A stretch of DNA of 64,000 bases from Sphingomonas canadensis. GTDB lineage: Bacteria > Pseudomonadota > Alphaproteobacteria > Sphingomonadales > Sphingomonadaceae. The translations under genes were made by a program, and so were the position numbers. The notes under the pieces are model-generated. The model saw only the letters and a program-made list of their open reading frames with translations, searched no databases and was not told where the DNA came from. The stretch covers positions 124,001 to 188,000 of the forward strand of contig NZ_JAPDRA010000006.1 in NCBI RefSeq assembly GCF_026013525.1, in the 5' to 3' direction. This document shows, one piece after another, positions 17,356 through 27,972 of this stretch (position 1 is the stretch's first letter; each line of letters starts with the position of its first letter).

Positions 17356-18105
17356 ATGACGTCCCGCGAGATTACGCAGTTCATGCCGCTCGCCGACGAG
17401 GGGGTGCATGCTGCGCCGCCGGCGGGCGCCTTTTCGGGCAAGCTGCACGTGATGGCATTCGGCGCGATCGGCTGGCCCTGGCTGGTGCGCAGCCTTTCCG
17501 GCGGCAAGCCCAGCGCCAAGCAGGCGCTGCTGGAACGGCTGGGTCTGGCCGCGGATGCCCTACCCTATCTGGGAAGCTGGAAGGCGGATACCGGCTTCCT
17601 CAACCTGATCGTGGACCATATCGAGCAGCACCAGCCGCAGACCGTGCTGGAACTGGGCGCGGGCGCATCGAGCCTGGTGATCGGGCGCGCGCTGCAGCTT
17701 CACGGCGGCGGACGGCTGATCAGTTGCGACCAGCATGCCGGCTTCGTCGATGCGACCCGCACCTGGCTGCAAGAACATGGCGTGGAGGCGGAACTGCGTG
17801 CCACGCCGTTCCGCCGGCCGCCCAACGGCTGGCCGGGCATGTGGTACGATCATGGGCCGCTGCCCGACCGGATCGACCTGCTGATCGTCGATGGCCCGCC
17901 CTGGGCGATCCACCCCTTCGTCCGCGGCGCGGCCGACAGCCTGTTCGACCGGATTCCGGTGGGCGGCACCGTATTGCTCGACGATGCGGCGCGGCCGGGC
18001 GAGCGCGTGGTGGCGCGCAAGTGGAAGCGGCGCTGGCCGAATTTCGACTTCCGGCTGGTCCATGCCGGAACGAAGGGCACGTTGATCGGCGTCCGGAGAA
18101 GCTGA
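17356..18105 (+). CDS. Class I SAM-dependent methyltransferase-like protein
   Basis: A 249-residue protein with a Rossmann methyltransferase core. Motif I is QTVLELGAGASSLVIGRAL (about residues 94-112). An SCDQHAGFVDATRTWL segment follows in the acidic-loop position, and then IDLLIVDGPPWAIHPF (motif IV-like). The order and spacing fit the class I fold found in glycan- and lipopolysaccharide-associated methyltransferases. I chose ATG 17356 after a GGGGGAGAG ribosome site rather than the longer in-frame ATG at 17260. It stands alone between the divergent regulator and the autotransporter. The substrate is unknown. Confidence 0.75.
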   Translation: MTSREITQFMPLADEGVHAAPPAGAFSGKLHVMAFGAIGWPWLVRSLSGGKPSAKQALLERLGLAADALPYLGSWKADTGFLNLIVDHIEQHQPQTVLELGAGASSLVIGRALQLHGGGRLISCDQHAGFVDATRTWLQEHGVEAELRATPFRRPPNGWPGMWYDHGPLPDRIDLLIVDGPPWAIHPFVRGAADSLFDRIPVGGTVLLDDAARPGERVVARKWKRRWPNFDFRLVHAGTKGTLIGVRRS

Positions 18106-18271
18106 GCCGGGGCGCCGGGCGGCCGTCCCCGCCACTGTTGCCGCCGGGCATCGAAATTGCGCAAAGCGTTTCCGCAGCGCAACAGATGCTTGTCCTGTGC
18201 GTTTAAGATCAATAACCTGCCAGAATCGCGCGTGCCTTTGGTACAGCCGAATGAATAAACGAGGGGCTCAA

Positions 18272-21200
18272 ATGATGACCAACAGCAAGCTGTCGCGCTT
18301 CCGGCGCGCGTCGCTCTTTATCTCCGCCGCGGCCTTCTGCGTCGCAGCGGCCGGTACCGCACACGCCCAGTCCGATGAGGGCAACGGCCTGCTGGACATC
18401 ACCGAGTCCGTGCTGGAGCCTCAGGACGCGAGCATCTCGCTGGTCCCCGGCCGCCCCGACATCGTCGAGGTCGAGCGCGATCCGCAGATCGTGATCGGTG
18501 CCCCGGGCACCCCCACCACCGCGCGTGATCCGGTCAACGTCAACGGCGTAGGCCAGATGATCGTCGATCAGGGCGGCGGCTTCATCGGCCTGTGTACCGC
18601 GACGCTGATCAACCCGCGCACCGTGATCTTCGCCGCGCACTGCGTGAACGATCTGCCGGGCAGCTCCTATGGCGCGGCCAACGGCGGCACCGCGATCGGC
18701 TTCGGCTTCGAGAACAACCTGCGCGCCAACGCCCCGGGCGAGACCGACGAGCTGGTCCGCTGGCTGCTCGGCGGCGCCGGTGGCGCGGGCCGGTTCCAGA
18801 CCAACGTCGCCCAGGCCTTCTACAACTCGAACTTCGTCACCTATCACCCCGGCTCGCTGGAGCCCGAAGCGAACCAGTTCCTGTACAGCGACATCGCGAT
18901 CGCATCGCTCGACACCCCGGCCAAGAACGTGCCGACCTGGGCGATGCTGTTCTCCGCGCTGCCCCAGGTGCCGATCACGGCCAACGGCAGCGGCTATCAC
19001 GTCACCATCACCGGCTATGGCAACAACGGCACGGGCTCGAGCGGCTCGACCGGCGGCATCGACTTCCGCCGCCGCATCGCCGAGAACATCGTCGGCGCGC
19101 TGGCCTCGATCGACGATTTCGAGGGCTTCCTGTTTGGTGGCGGTGGCGGCCTGCCGCAGAACCTGTACTGGATCGACTTCGACGATCCCCGCCGCGGCAC
19201 CCAGTCGGCCGACCCGCGCGACTTCAATGCGTGGCGCGACAATCCGCTGCCGCGTGAAGGCATCACCGCCAGCGGCGATTCCGGCGGCCCGCTGATCCTC
19301 GACCAGCAGTATGCCAAGCAGCTCGTGATCGGCGTGCTTTCGGGCGGCTACACGCGCTTCTTCAACGGCGCCCCCGCCAACGGCTATGGCACCGCCAGCT
19401 TCTATCAGCCGCTCTATCTCTATTGGGACTGGATCGCGGAGAACAACCCGTACCGCTATGTCGCCGCCAAGGCCGGCAACGGCGACTGGACCGATCCCAA
19501 CCACTGGGTGACGACGGTCGATCCGAACTATTTCATCCTGGATTCCAACGGGAACCTGGTGAACGGCGTGCCGACCACCCCGGGCGAGGGCGTGAACGGC
19601 ACCGACGGCAAGTTCGGCCAGGCCTGTTTCGAAGGGCCGATCAACGGCGGCTTCAGCGACTGTCTGGACATGGAAACGGGTACCTATACCCAGACCCAGC
19701 GCCCGATCGGCACCTCGGCCGTATCGGATCGCGCGGTGGTGAGCATCCGTTCGATCCTGGGCGACGATGCCGACGCGCTGCTCGAGGCCCAGGACTTTGA
19801 CCTCGCGGCGGTTTCGCCCGAGGCACAGGCCCAGCAGCAGGCGGCCGTGCTGCCGTCGGCGACGATCGCCAACGGCCTGCCGGGCGCGACCAATTTCGTG
19901 CCGAACAACATCAACACCGGCCAGGGCGCCACGCCGCGCTACTTCGACGTGACGCTCTCCGCGGCGGGCACCACCACGCTGAGCAGCAGCGTGACGATCG
20001 ATCGCCTGACGATCTCGGGCACGAACACCGCGCTCAACGTCGCGTCGGGCGGCTCGCTCACCAGCCTGATGGACATCAACCTGCTGGCGGGTGCGGTTCA
20101 GGTGAACGGCACGCTGAGCACCCCGGGCGACTTCTTCATGATGTCGGGCGGGCTCAACGGTTCGGGCACGATCAACACGCCGTACTTCACCAACGTGGCT
20201 GGCGGCATCGCGCCGGGCACCACGGGCACGATCGGCACGCTGACCTTCAACGGCAACGTGATCCTTTCGTCGGGCAGCAAGCTGTACATCGACCTGTCGA
20301 ACACCGGCGCTTCGGACAAGATCGTGGTGAAGGCCGGCGCCGACGGCACCACGGGCGTGGCCAGCATCGGCGGCCAGGTGAACTTCACCTTCAACGGCGC
20401 GGTGCGCGCGAACAACACCTACACGATCCTCACCGCAGCGGGCGGCGTGCAGGGCACCTTCGTTACGCCGCAGTCGCTGAGCGCGATCCTGAAGCCGCAG
20501 ATGATCTACACCGCCAATTCGGTGCAGGTGAACGTTCAGGCGGGCAACTATCGCGACGTCATCGGCCCGCAGACGCCGATCGCCTATGCCTATGCGCTGC
20601 TGCTCGATCAGAACCGCAGCAACGCGAACAACTATGACTCGCTCTACGGCCCGCTCGACCTGCTCGACGCGGCGAGCATCCGCAACGCGCTCAACGGCCT
20701 GGCGCCCGCGAGCGAGACCACCGCGGGCACCATCGGCACCGTCGGCCTGGAAGCCATGTCGGGCTTCTTCCGCGATCGCGCGATGTCGCTCGATGGTTCG
20801 AACATGAGCGGCGGCATCGCGCGGATCAGCGCGCCCGCCAACCTGAGCTCGGTGGACCTGACCGGCATGCGCACCGGCGCCCCGATGCAGGCCGGCGCCT
20901 CTTCGTTCGTGCAGGAGGGCACGCTGCCCGAGAACATGAGCGCGTTCGTGGCGGGCGGCTATCTGAACGGCGATGCGCTGTCGATGCCGGGCACCGGCTG
21001 GGGCGGCCGTGACAACTACAACGGCTGGTACATGGCCGGCGGCATCGAAACCGCGCTGGGCGAGAACGCCGCGCTTGGCTTCGCGCTGTCGTACACCGAC
21101 CTTGACGGCACGGCCGCCGTTCCCGGGCAGACCGCGACGGGCAAGCTGTATCAGGGCACGCTCTACTCGAACTACAAGCTGACCAACGCGCTGCGCGTCG

Positions 21201-21760
21201 ACAGCATGTTCAGCGCGGGCCTGTTCGATATCGGCACGCGCCGCACCGTGTCGTTCCTGGGCAACAGCTACACGCTGCGCGCCTCGGATCAGGCGCTGGC
21301 GCTGACCGGCGAGGTCGGCATCAGCGGCGCGGTGGACGCCGGCCCGATGACGCTGACCCCGCGGCTTGCGCTGCGCACGGCGCAGGTGGGCTTCTCGCCG
21401 ACGATCGAGACCGGCGGGCCGACCGCGCTGCTCTACAAGCGCGACAAGCTGCGCAGCGCGCAGGTGCGTGGCGGCGTGACGCTGGCGGGCAACGGCACGA
21501 AGTTCCGGCCGTACCTGAGCGGCACGCTGGTCCATGAGTTCGATGGGCGCGGCGCGGTGTTCTCGTCGAACTTCGTCGGCAGCGCCACGCCGGGCGTGCT
21601 CTTCCAGACCACGGAAGCGGCAGGCGCCTGGGGCGAGGTCGGCGGCGGCCTGACCGTCAACACCGGCAACATCGACATCTCGCTCTCGGCAGAGACCACC
21701 GTCGCTCGCGACGACATCTCCGCCCAGACCTATCGCGGCTCGATCTCCTTCAAGTTCTGA
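18272..21760 (+). CDS. Autotransporter with trypsin-like (S1) serine protease passenger
   Basis: A 1162-residue type Va secretion protein. The signal peptide ends at AAAGTAHAQS (about residue 35). A chymotrypsin-fold passenger carries the full triad: His in INPRTVIFAAHCVND (about 123), Asp in YSDIAIASLDTP (about 207) and Ser in TASGDSGGPLIL (about 337). A beta-helical stalk rich in Asn, Gly and Thr runs from about 540 to 780. The last 280 residues form the outer-membrane barrel, ending in the classical aromatic terminus SISFKF. ATG 18272 has GAGGGG 6 bp upstream; a longer in-frame ORF from 18197 is not supported by a ribosome site. It is probably cell-surface proteolysis. Confidence 0.9.
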   Translation: MMTNSKLSRFRRASLFISAAAFCVAAAGTAHAQSDEGNGLLDITESVLEPQDASISLVPGRPDIVEVERDPQIVIGAPGTPTTARDPVNVNGVGQMIVDQGGGFIGLCTATLINPRTVIFAAHCVNDLPGSSYGAANGGTAIGFGFENNLRANAPGETDELVRWLLGGAGGAGRFQTNVAQAFYNSNFVTYHPGSLEPEANQFLYSDIAIASLDTPAKNVPTWAMLFSALPQVPITANGSGYHVTITGYGNNGTGSSGSTGGIDFRRRIAENIVGALASIDDFEGFLFGGGGGLPQNLYWIDFDDPRRGTQSADPRDFNAWRDNPLPREGITASGDSGGPLILDQQYAKQLVIGVLSGGYTRFFNGAPANGYGTASFYQPLYLYWDWIAENNPYRYVAAKAGNGDWTDPNHWVTTVDPNYFILDSNGNLVNGVPTTPGEGVNGTDGKFGQACFEGPINGGFSDCLDMETGTYTQTQRPIGTSAVSDRAVVSIRSILGDDADALLEAQDFDLAAVSPEAQAQQQAAVLPSATIANGLPGATNFVPNNINTGQGATPRYFDVTLSAAGTTTLSSSVTIDRLTISGTNTALNVASGGSLTSLMDINLLAGAVQVNGTLSTPGDFFMMSGGLNGSGTINTPYFTNVAGGIAPGTTGTIGTLTFNGNVILSSGSKLYIDLSNTGASDKIVVKAGADGTTGVASIGGQVNFTFNGAVRANNTYTILTAAGGVQGTFVTPQSLSAILKPQMIYTANSVQVNVQAGNYRDVIGPQTPIAYAYALLLDQNRSNANNYDSLYGPLDLLDAASIRNALNGLAPASETTAGTIGTVGLEAMSGFFRDRAMSLDGSNMSGGIARISAPANLSSVDLTGMRTGAPMQAGASSFVQEGTLPENMSAFVAGGYLNGDALSMPGTGWGGRDNYNGWYMAGGIETALGENAALGFALSYTDLDGTAAVPGQTATGKLYQGTLYSNYKLTNALRVDSMFSAGLFDIGTRRTVSFLGNSYTLRASDQALALTGEVGISGAVDAGPMTLTPRLALRTAQVGFSPTIETGGPTALLYKRDKLRSAQVRGGVTLAGNGTKFRPYLSGTLVHEFDGRGAVFSSNFVGSATPGVLFQTTEAAGAWGEVGGGLTVNTGNIDISLSAETTVARDDISAQTYRGSISFKF

Positions 21761-21786
21761 GCCGCGCCGCTCCGGCGGCACCTATC

Positions 21787-21826
21787 GCGGGGCCGTTCCC
21801 TCCGGGGAGCGGCCCCGCTTCCTTTT
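21787..21826 (+). terminator. Rho-independent terminator after the autotransporter
   Basis: GCGGGGCCG pairs with CGGCCCCGC (stem extended by TTCCC/GGGGA), followed by TTCCTTTT. It lies 27 bp after the stop. Confidence 0.8.
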
Positions 21827-21900
21827 CCGGGAACGAACGGCCGCTCCGGCAGCGCAAGAGCCTGTCCTGTTTCGGCTGCGCCACCAAAGGCGGGCACAGG

Positions 21901-22629
21901 CTACGCCATGGTGCGCGCGACCGTCTCGAACTCCCGGCCGGCGATCCGGATCTCGTTGAAGCCGGGCGGCTGCGCACGGATGCGTTCCGAAAGCGTGCCC
22001 GCGCCGATCATCCGCACCGCCCTGCCCCCCGCCCGATGCACATGATCGAACGGATCGTGGACATGGCCGGTGAGCACCGCATCGACCCCCGCCGCCGCCA
22101 GCGCCGCCAGTGCACGCCCGCCCCCGCGCGTGCGTGAGGACATGCGCGTGCCCGGCTCCACCAGCGGGTGGTGGCAAGCCACGAAGCGCAGCCCGCCCGC
22201 CGGGGTCGCCGCGACCAGCGCCAGCGTGCGCCGCAGCGCATCGCCGCTGACATGCCCCTTGGACCAATCCAACCGCCATTGCGCGCGGGCGGTGGTCTTC
22301 AGCGGGACCACGCTGACGCCCGCGATCCCCAGCGGCCGCTCGATCGCCGCCTCCAGCGCGCGATAGCGGCGATAGGGCGCCACCAGCCGCGCCCAGGGGT
22401 TGAACCAGGGCAGGTCGTGGTTGCCCGCCTCCACCGTCACCGGGCGGCCGAGACCCTGAAGCCACGCGGCGGCGGCGGCGAACTCGCGCGCGCGGGCGCG
22501 CAGCGTCAGGTCCCCGGTCACCACGATCGCGTCGGGCGCCTCCGCCGCCACCAGCCCGGCGAACCAGTCGAGCGCGGCGCGATCCTCCGCGCCGAAATGC
22601 AGGTCGCTGACGTGGAACAGCCGGGTCAC
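21901..22629 (-). CDS. Calcineurin-like metallophosphoesterase
   Basis: A 242-residue phosphoesterase with all five signature motifs: DLHFG (residue 9 on), GDLTLRAR, GNHDLPWF, CHHPL and GHVHDPF. These supply the two-metal site. The family hydrolyses cyclic nucleotides, lipid phosphates or nucleotide-linked lipids. I chose the GTG start at 22629 because it begins MTRLFHVSDLHF, the usual N-terminus, and overlaps the preceding kinase's TGA (GTGA). The pairing with a DAG-kinase-like gene points to a lipid phosphate substrate, though that is inference. Confidence 0.88.
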   Translation of the reverse strand: MTRLFHVSDLHFGAEDRAALDWFAGLVAAEAPDAIVVTGDLTLRARAREFAAAAAWLQGLGRPVTVEAGNHDLPWFNPWARLVAPYRRYRALEAAIERPLGIAGVSVVPLKTTARAQWRLDWSKGHVSGDALRRTLALVAATPAGGLRFVACHHPLVEPGTRMSSRTRGGGRALAALAAAGVDAVLTGHVHDPFDHVHRAGGRAVRMIGAGTLSERIRAQPPGFNEIRIAGREFETVARTMA

Positions 22630-23486
22630 GGCGCGGACGCGGGATCGGCCGCGCGGGTCGCAAGGAAGGATTTGCCGCTCATCGCGCTGCGGATGCGCGT
22701 GGCGGGATCGAGCGTTACGGGCTCGCCGTCGAACAGCGCCAGCGCCCGGCGGTTGCCGCGCACGCGCAGCTCGCGGGCATGGACCTGGGTTACCGCACGC
22801 GCCGCGATCCAGTCCCCGGTCAGCCATTCCCAGCCGAGCTGGGCGATCGTGCCCCAATCGCGCGCATCGACGGCGGCTACGTCCATCCCCCCGGCGCCGG
22901 GGAAGACGAATACCGCCTGGTATCGCCGAGCCAGCCCAGGCGCCCCGCGCACGCGGATTCCGCGCCGATGGAAGGTCGCGCTCCATGCTGCGCGGATCGC
23001 GCGCGCCAGCCGCGCGATCCGCCCTTTGCGCACCGCCTCGCGCGCGCGTGCCCAGGCCGCCGCCGGGCCGAGAATCAGGCCGACAAAGGCACGATGCTCG
23101 CCCGCCGCGATGAACGGCAGCGCCACGCGGCGCGCGCCCGCGCCGTGCGCGGCATGGATGATCGCTTCCGGATCCAGCGTGTCGTGCAGCGCCTTGGCGA
23201 GCAGGTTCATCGTGCCGCCGGGCAGGATCAGGAAGGCCCCGCCCCATGCGGCCAGCGCGCGCAGCGCTGCGTTGATCGTGCCGTCCCCTGCGAACAGCAC
23301 CACCGTATCCACCCCCGCCGCATCCAGCGCCACGGCATCGGGGACCGGCTGTTCGGGAAAGTCGGTGCGGCCCGCCAGTTCGAGCCCGCGTTCGCCGAAC
23401 ACCGCCTCCAGCGCGGCACATTTGGCCGCATTGGTGGAGCCGGAGCCGGGATTGGTGATGAACCAGAGTTTCCGCATGGGGTGCAA
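22626..23486 (-). CDS. Diacylglycerol kinase family lipid kinase
   Basis: A 286-residue member of the DAG/sphingosine/NAD kinase fold. ITNPGSGSTNAAKC (about residues 9-22) is the start-of-fold motif, VVLFAGDGTINAALRALA (about 62-79) carries the catalytic GDGT, and ILPGGTMNLLAKAL (about 86-99) matches the conserved GGTxN. The C-terminal lobe has the beta-sandwich of lipid kinases. It phosphorylates a lipid hydroxyl with ATP at the membrane. The stop overlaps the phosphoesterase GTG start, so the pair is cotranslated. The sphingomonad lipid substrate is not identifiable from sequence. Confidence 0.88.
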   Translation of the reverse strand: MHPMRKLWFITNPGSGSTNAAKCAALEAVFGERGLELAGRTDFPEQPVPDAVALDAAGVDTVVLFAGDGTINAALRALAAWGGAFLILPGGTMNLLAKALHDTLDPEAIIHAAHGAGARRVALPFIAAGEHRAFVGLILGPAAAWARAREAVRKGRIARLARAIRAAWSATFHRRGIRVRGAPGLARRYQAVFVFPGAGGMDVAAVDARDWGTIAQLGWEWLTGDWIAARAVTQVHARELRVRGNRRALALFDGEPVTLDPATRIRSAMSGKSFLATRAADPASAP

Positions 23487-23508
23487 ACGCTTCCGCGCCC
23501 GTTTCGCC

Positions 23509-23742
23509 TCAGTCGCGGCAGAGGCGTATCTTCTGGATGCCGAACCCGTCGGGCGGGAGGCGGACGTGGCGGCCCTGGTCCGTCCGATCCCCGTTGAGCC
23601 AGTCCACCGTGGCGAAGTCGAACCGGCCCTCGGCGGGCTCGATCAGCTCCCAGCTTATCGGCGCCAACACCGTGTTGAGGCGCATCGCCTTCAGCTTCGC
23701 CCCGTGCGGCGCCACAAGCTTCCGCGGATCAAGACGGCGCAT
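23509..23742 (-). pseudogene. Internally deleted remnant of a DUF5597/GH35-like glycoside hydrolase
   Basis: A 77-residue reading frame that joins two distant parts of one enzyme family. KLKAMRLNTVLAPISWELIE, continuing PAEGRFDFATVDW (residues about 17-49), is the N-terminal part of the beta-galactosidase-like DUF5597 proteins common in sphingomonads. NGDRTDQGRHVRLPPDGFGIQKIRL (about 51-75) is their extreme C-terminus. The middle several hundred residues, including both catalytic acids, are missing, and the join keeps frame. The family match is from memory of the proteins and should be tested by alignment. The product would be inactive, so I call it a deletion remnant. Confidence 0.6.
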
Positions 23743-23770
23743 GCTTCCTCCGGTCCTGCGGGCGTTGCGC

Positions 23771-24277
23771 CTATTCGGCGGTCTCGATCCCCAGCAGTTG
23801 AATCTTGAACAGCAGCGTGGCGTTGCCGGGGATGGGTCCCTTGCCCTTCGGGCCATAGCCCAGGTCGGCGGGGATCGCGATCTCGATGGTGTCGCCCACC
23901 CCGGCCATCGGGATGGCGAGCTGCCACGCCTTGATCAGCCGTTCGAGCGGGAAGGTGGCGGGTTCGCCGCGATCCCAGGAGCTGTCGAACTTGGTGCCGT
24001 CGGTCAGCGTGCCTTCGTAATGGACGGTGACGGTGTCGCTCACCTTGGGATGCGCGCCGCTGCCGTCGCCCGCGACGCGGCGCCAGCGCATGCGATCGAG
24101 CCAGCGCCAGCCGTCCTGCCATTTGAGCCCGACCACGGCCAGTATCTGCCGGTTGTGCCAGGCCGAATCCTGGGCGGTGGCGGGCACGGGCGGTACCGCC
24201 GCATCCTGGGCATGGGCGGCGGGGGCAGCGGCGGGAATGGCGGCAAGCGTAAGCGCGGCGAGCGTGGTGCGGATCAT
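23771..24277 (-). CDS. FKBP-type peptidyl-prolyl isomerase, exported
   Basis: A 168-residue single-domain FKBP with a signal peptide (MIRTTLAALTLAAIPAAAPAAHA). The FKBP fold follows: DTVTVHYEGTLTDGTKFDSSWDRGEP (about 80-105), then FPLERLIKAWQLAIPMAGVGDTIEIAIPADLGYG and the closing LLFKIQLLGI. It would isomerise Xaa-Pro bonds in the periplasm. It closely resembles the FKBP encoded 206 bp upstream on the same strand, so they look like paralogues from duplication. The start is ATG 24277; a longer in-frame reading from 24379 is not needed. Confidence 0.9.
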   Translation of the reverse strand: MIRTTLAALTLAAIPAAAPAAHAQDAAVPPVPATAQDSAWHNRQILAVVGLKWQDGWRWLDRMRWRRVAGDGSGAHPKVSDTVTVHYEGTLTDGTKFDSSWDRGEPATFPLERLIKAWQLAIPMAGVGDTIEIAIPADLGYGPKGKGPIPGNATLLFKIQLLGIETAE

Positions 24278-24340
24278 GCCGCCGTTCTCCAATGCCCGCG
24301 CGGGCACGTCAACCGCCCCGGCCCAAAGAGCAAGGTGCTT

Positions 24341-24441
24341 ATGATCTGACCCGTTCGCGCCGAGCCTGTCAAAGGGCACGTTGCCGCTAGCGATACGCTC
24401 GTGGAAGGCCGCCCTTCGACGGGCCCAGGGCGAACGGTCAT
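24341..24441. repeat. REP-like inverted repeat between the two FKBP genes
   Basis: The left arm at 24346-24377 (TGACCCGTTCGCGCCGAGCC, then TGTCAAAGGGC) is inversely matched by 24411-24441 (complement TGACCGTTCGCCCTGGGCC, then CGTCGAAGGGC). It is an imperfect ~30-bp pair with about 33 bp between the arms. The CGTTCGCCCTGAGCCTGTCGAAGG-type sequence is a familiar REP element in sphingomonads; that identification is from memory. Confidence 0.6.
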
Positions 24442-24483
24442 GGACTGGGATCTGGATTTGGCGCGCGATGCTCGAGCCGCAGC

Positions 24484-25028
24484 CTATTCGATGCTCAGCA
24501 GCTCGATCTTGAACAGCAGCACCGCGCCGCCCGGGATCGGCCCGCCGCCGCGATCACCATAGCCCAGCGCCGGGGGCACGGCGATCTCGATCGTGTCGCC
24601 GATCCCCGCCTTGGGCAGCGCGAGCTGCCACGCCTCGATCAGCCCGCCCAGCGGAAAGCTGGCCGGCTTGCCGCCCTGCGTGCTGTCGAACACCGTGCCG
24701 TCGACCAGCTTGCCCTCGTAATGGATCGTCACCGTATCGCTGGGCAGCGGGTGGCGGCCGCTGCCGTCGCCCTTCACCCGGCGCCACAGCAGGCCGCGCT
24801 CGATCTCCTCCCATCCGGCCGCCTTGCGCTCGGCCAGCGCCTGTTCCTGCTTGGCGGCCCAACCGGGATCGGCGGCGGGCGCCTTGCGCGGCTGCGACAT
24901 GAAGATCGCGACCACGACCGCAATCGCGATCACGCCCAGCGCGATCCAGGTGCCCATGGGTAAAGGTGCCTTCTTCTGCGGCTGGCCGGCGGCGGGCGCC
25001 GGCTTGCCGGGTTGCGGGTTCTTGCCGG

Positions 25029-25032
<4 letters not shown>
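24484..25032 (-). CDS. FKBP-type peptidyl-prolyl isomerase, membrane-anchored
   Basis: A 182-residue FKBP. A Pro-rich N-terminus (about 1-27) and one membrane helix (PMGTWIALGVIAIAVVVAIFM, about 28-48) hold the C-terminal FKBP domain (about 90-182: DTVTIHYEGKLVDGTVFDSTQGGKPASFPL, then LLFKIELLSIE) in the periplasm. It differs from its paralogue downstream in having an uncleaved anchor instead of a signal peptide. The ATG at 25032 overlaps the pccA stop (ATGA), which places it in the propionate operon. Why a PPIase is coupled to PccA is not evident. Confidence 0.88.
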
Positions 25033-27059
<2,027 letters not shown>

Positions 27060-27068
27060 GGCTCTTCC

Positions 27069-27881
27069 CTATTGCGCGGGTACGGCGAACAGCTCGCGGA
27101 TCGCCGCGAGTGCCGCCCCGTGATAGATTGTCGCGTGGCTCTCTTCGGGCCGCGGCTTGTAGGTCCATTGCAGCGCGGCCGGAGCCTGCGCCTTCAGCAG
27201 CGCGGCGAAGGGCTCCACGCCCATCCCCTGCTCGTCCGCCACCATCAGCCACAGCCTGCGCCCGCCCGTGCCCGCCAGCAGCGGCGGCGCGGCCTTCACC
27301 AGCGCCATATCGTCCCACCACAGGCTGGGGCTGATCGCGATATAGGCGCCGAACAGCGCGGGCTGGCGCAGCAGCGTCTCCACCACGAACAGCCCCGCGA
27401 GCGATTCCCCGATCAGCGCGTCCTCGCCGCTGGTGCGATAGCGCGCGGCGACCCAGGGCTTCAGCTCCCCGGCAAGGAAGCGGCGGAAGCGCGCGGATTC
27501 CCCGGCCGTGGGATATTTCGTCCGCAGCTCCGGATCGGCGGGGGCGAAGGCCAGCTCGTTGCGCCGGTCGACGCTCTCGATCCCCACCACGATCATGTCG
27601 CGCGTCATGCCCGCGACATTGCCGAGCTGGGCGATGCCGCTGATATGGTGGAAATCCTGCGCCAGCCCCCCGTCGAGCAGATAGAGCACCGGATAGCGCT
27701 GCGTCCCGCCCTCATAGCCCGGCGGCAGCCAGACGTTGATCGTGCGCCCCGCCCCCATCGCCTTCGACGGCAGCACATAGGAACGGCCGATGACCACCGG
27801 CACGCCCTCATCCTGCGCCACGGCGGGCACGGGAAGCAGCGCGAGCAGCGCCAGCAGCAAGAGGCGGAGCGCGGCGGCCAT
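27069..27881 (-). CDS. Exported alpha/beta-hydrolase of the esterase D/IroE type
   Basis: A 270-residue secreted hydrolase with a signal peptide (MAAALRLLLLALLALLPVPAVAQ). The Fes/IroE-like core contains INVWLPPGYEGGTQRYPVLYLLDGGLAQDFHH and nucleophile motif GESLAGLF (Ser about 155). A late HAT (SHATIYHG) near the C-terminus is the probable catalytic His. The family includes enterochelin and other esterases. It lies between bioB and pccA on the same strand, so it is probably cotranscribed with the propionate genes. The substrate is unknown. Confidence 0.78.
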   Translation of the reverse strand: MAAALRLLLLALLALLPVPAVAQDEGVPVVIGRSYVLPSKAMGAGRTINVWLPPGYEGGTQRYPVLYLLDGGLAQDFHHISGIAQLGNVAGMTRDMIVVGIESVDRRNELAFAPADPELRTKYPTAGESARFRRFLAGELKPWVAARYRTSGEDALIGESLAGLFVVETLLRQPALFGAYIAISPSLWWDDMALVKAAPPLLAGTGGRRLWLMVADEQGMGVEPFAALLKAQAPAALQWTYKPRPEESHATIYHGAALAAIRELFAVPAQ

Positions 27882-27972
27882 GGCTATTCGGGATCGCTCC
27901 GCATGCCGCCCGGCCCGGCGGCCGCCAGCAGCGCCCCCGCACGGGGCATCCGGGCACGCGCGGCCGCCATCT

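Noticed and set aside
18209..21781. 1190-residue open frame on the minus strand across the autotransporter
   Set aside because: It mirrors a strongly supported gene in a GC-rich codon frame, with no signal peptide, start site or recognisable domain.
22168..23808. 546-residue open frame opposite the kinase/phosphoesterase pair
   Set aside because: Arg/Ala/Pro-rich with no domains; the minus-strand genes have full motifs.
27884..27970. Small gene (28 residues) between the esterase and bioB
   Set aside because: Low-complexity Ala/Arg/Gly-rich peptide without clear ribosome site; likely intergenic.
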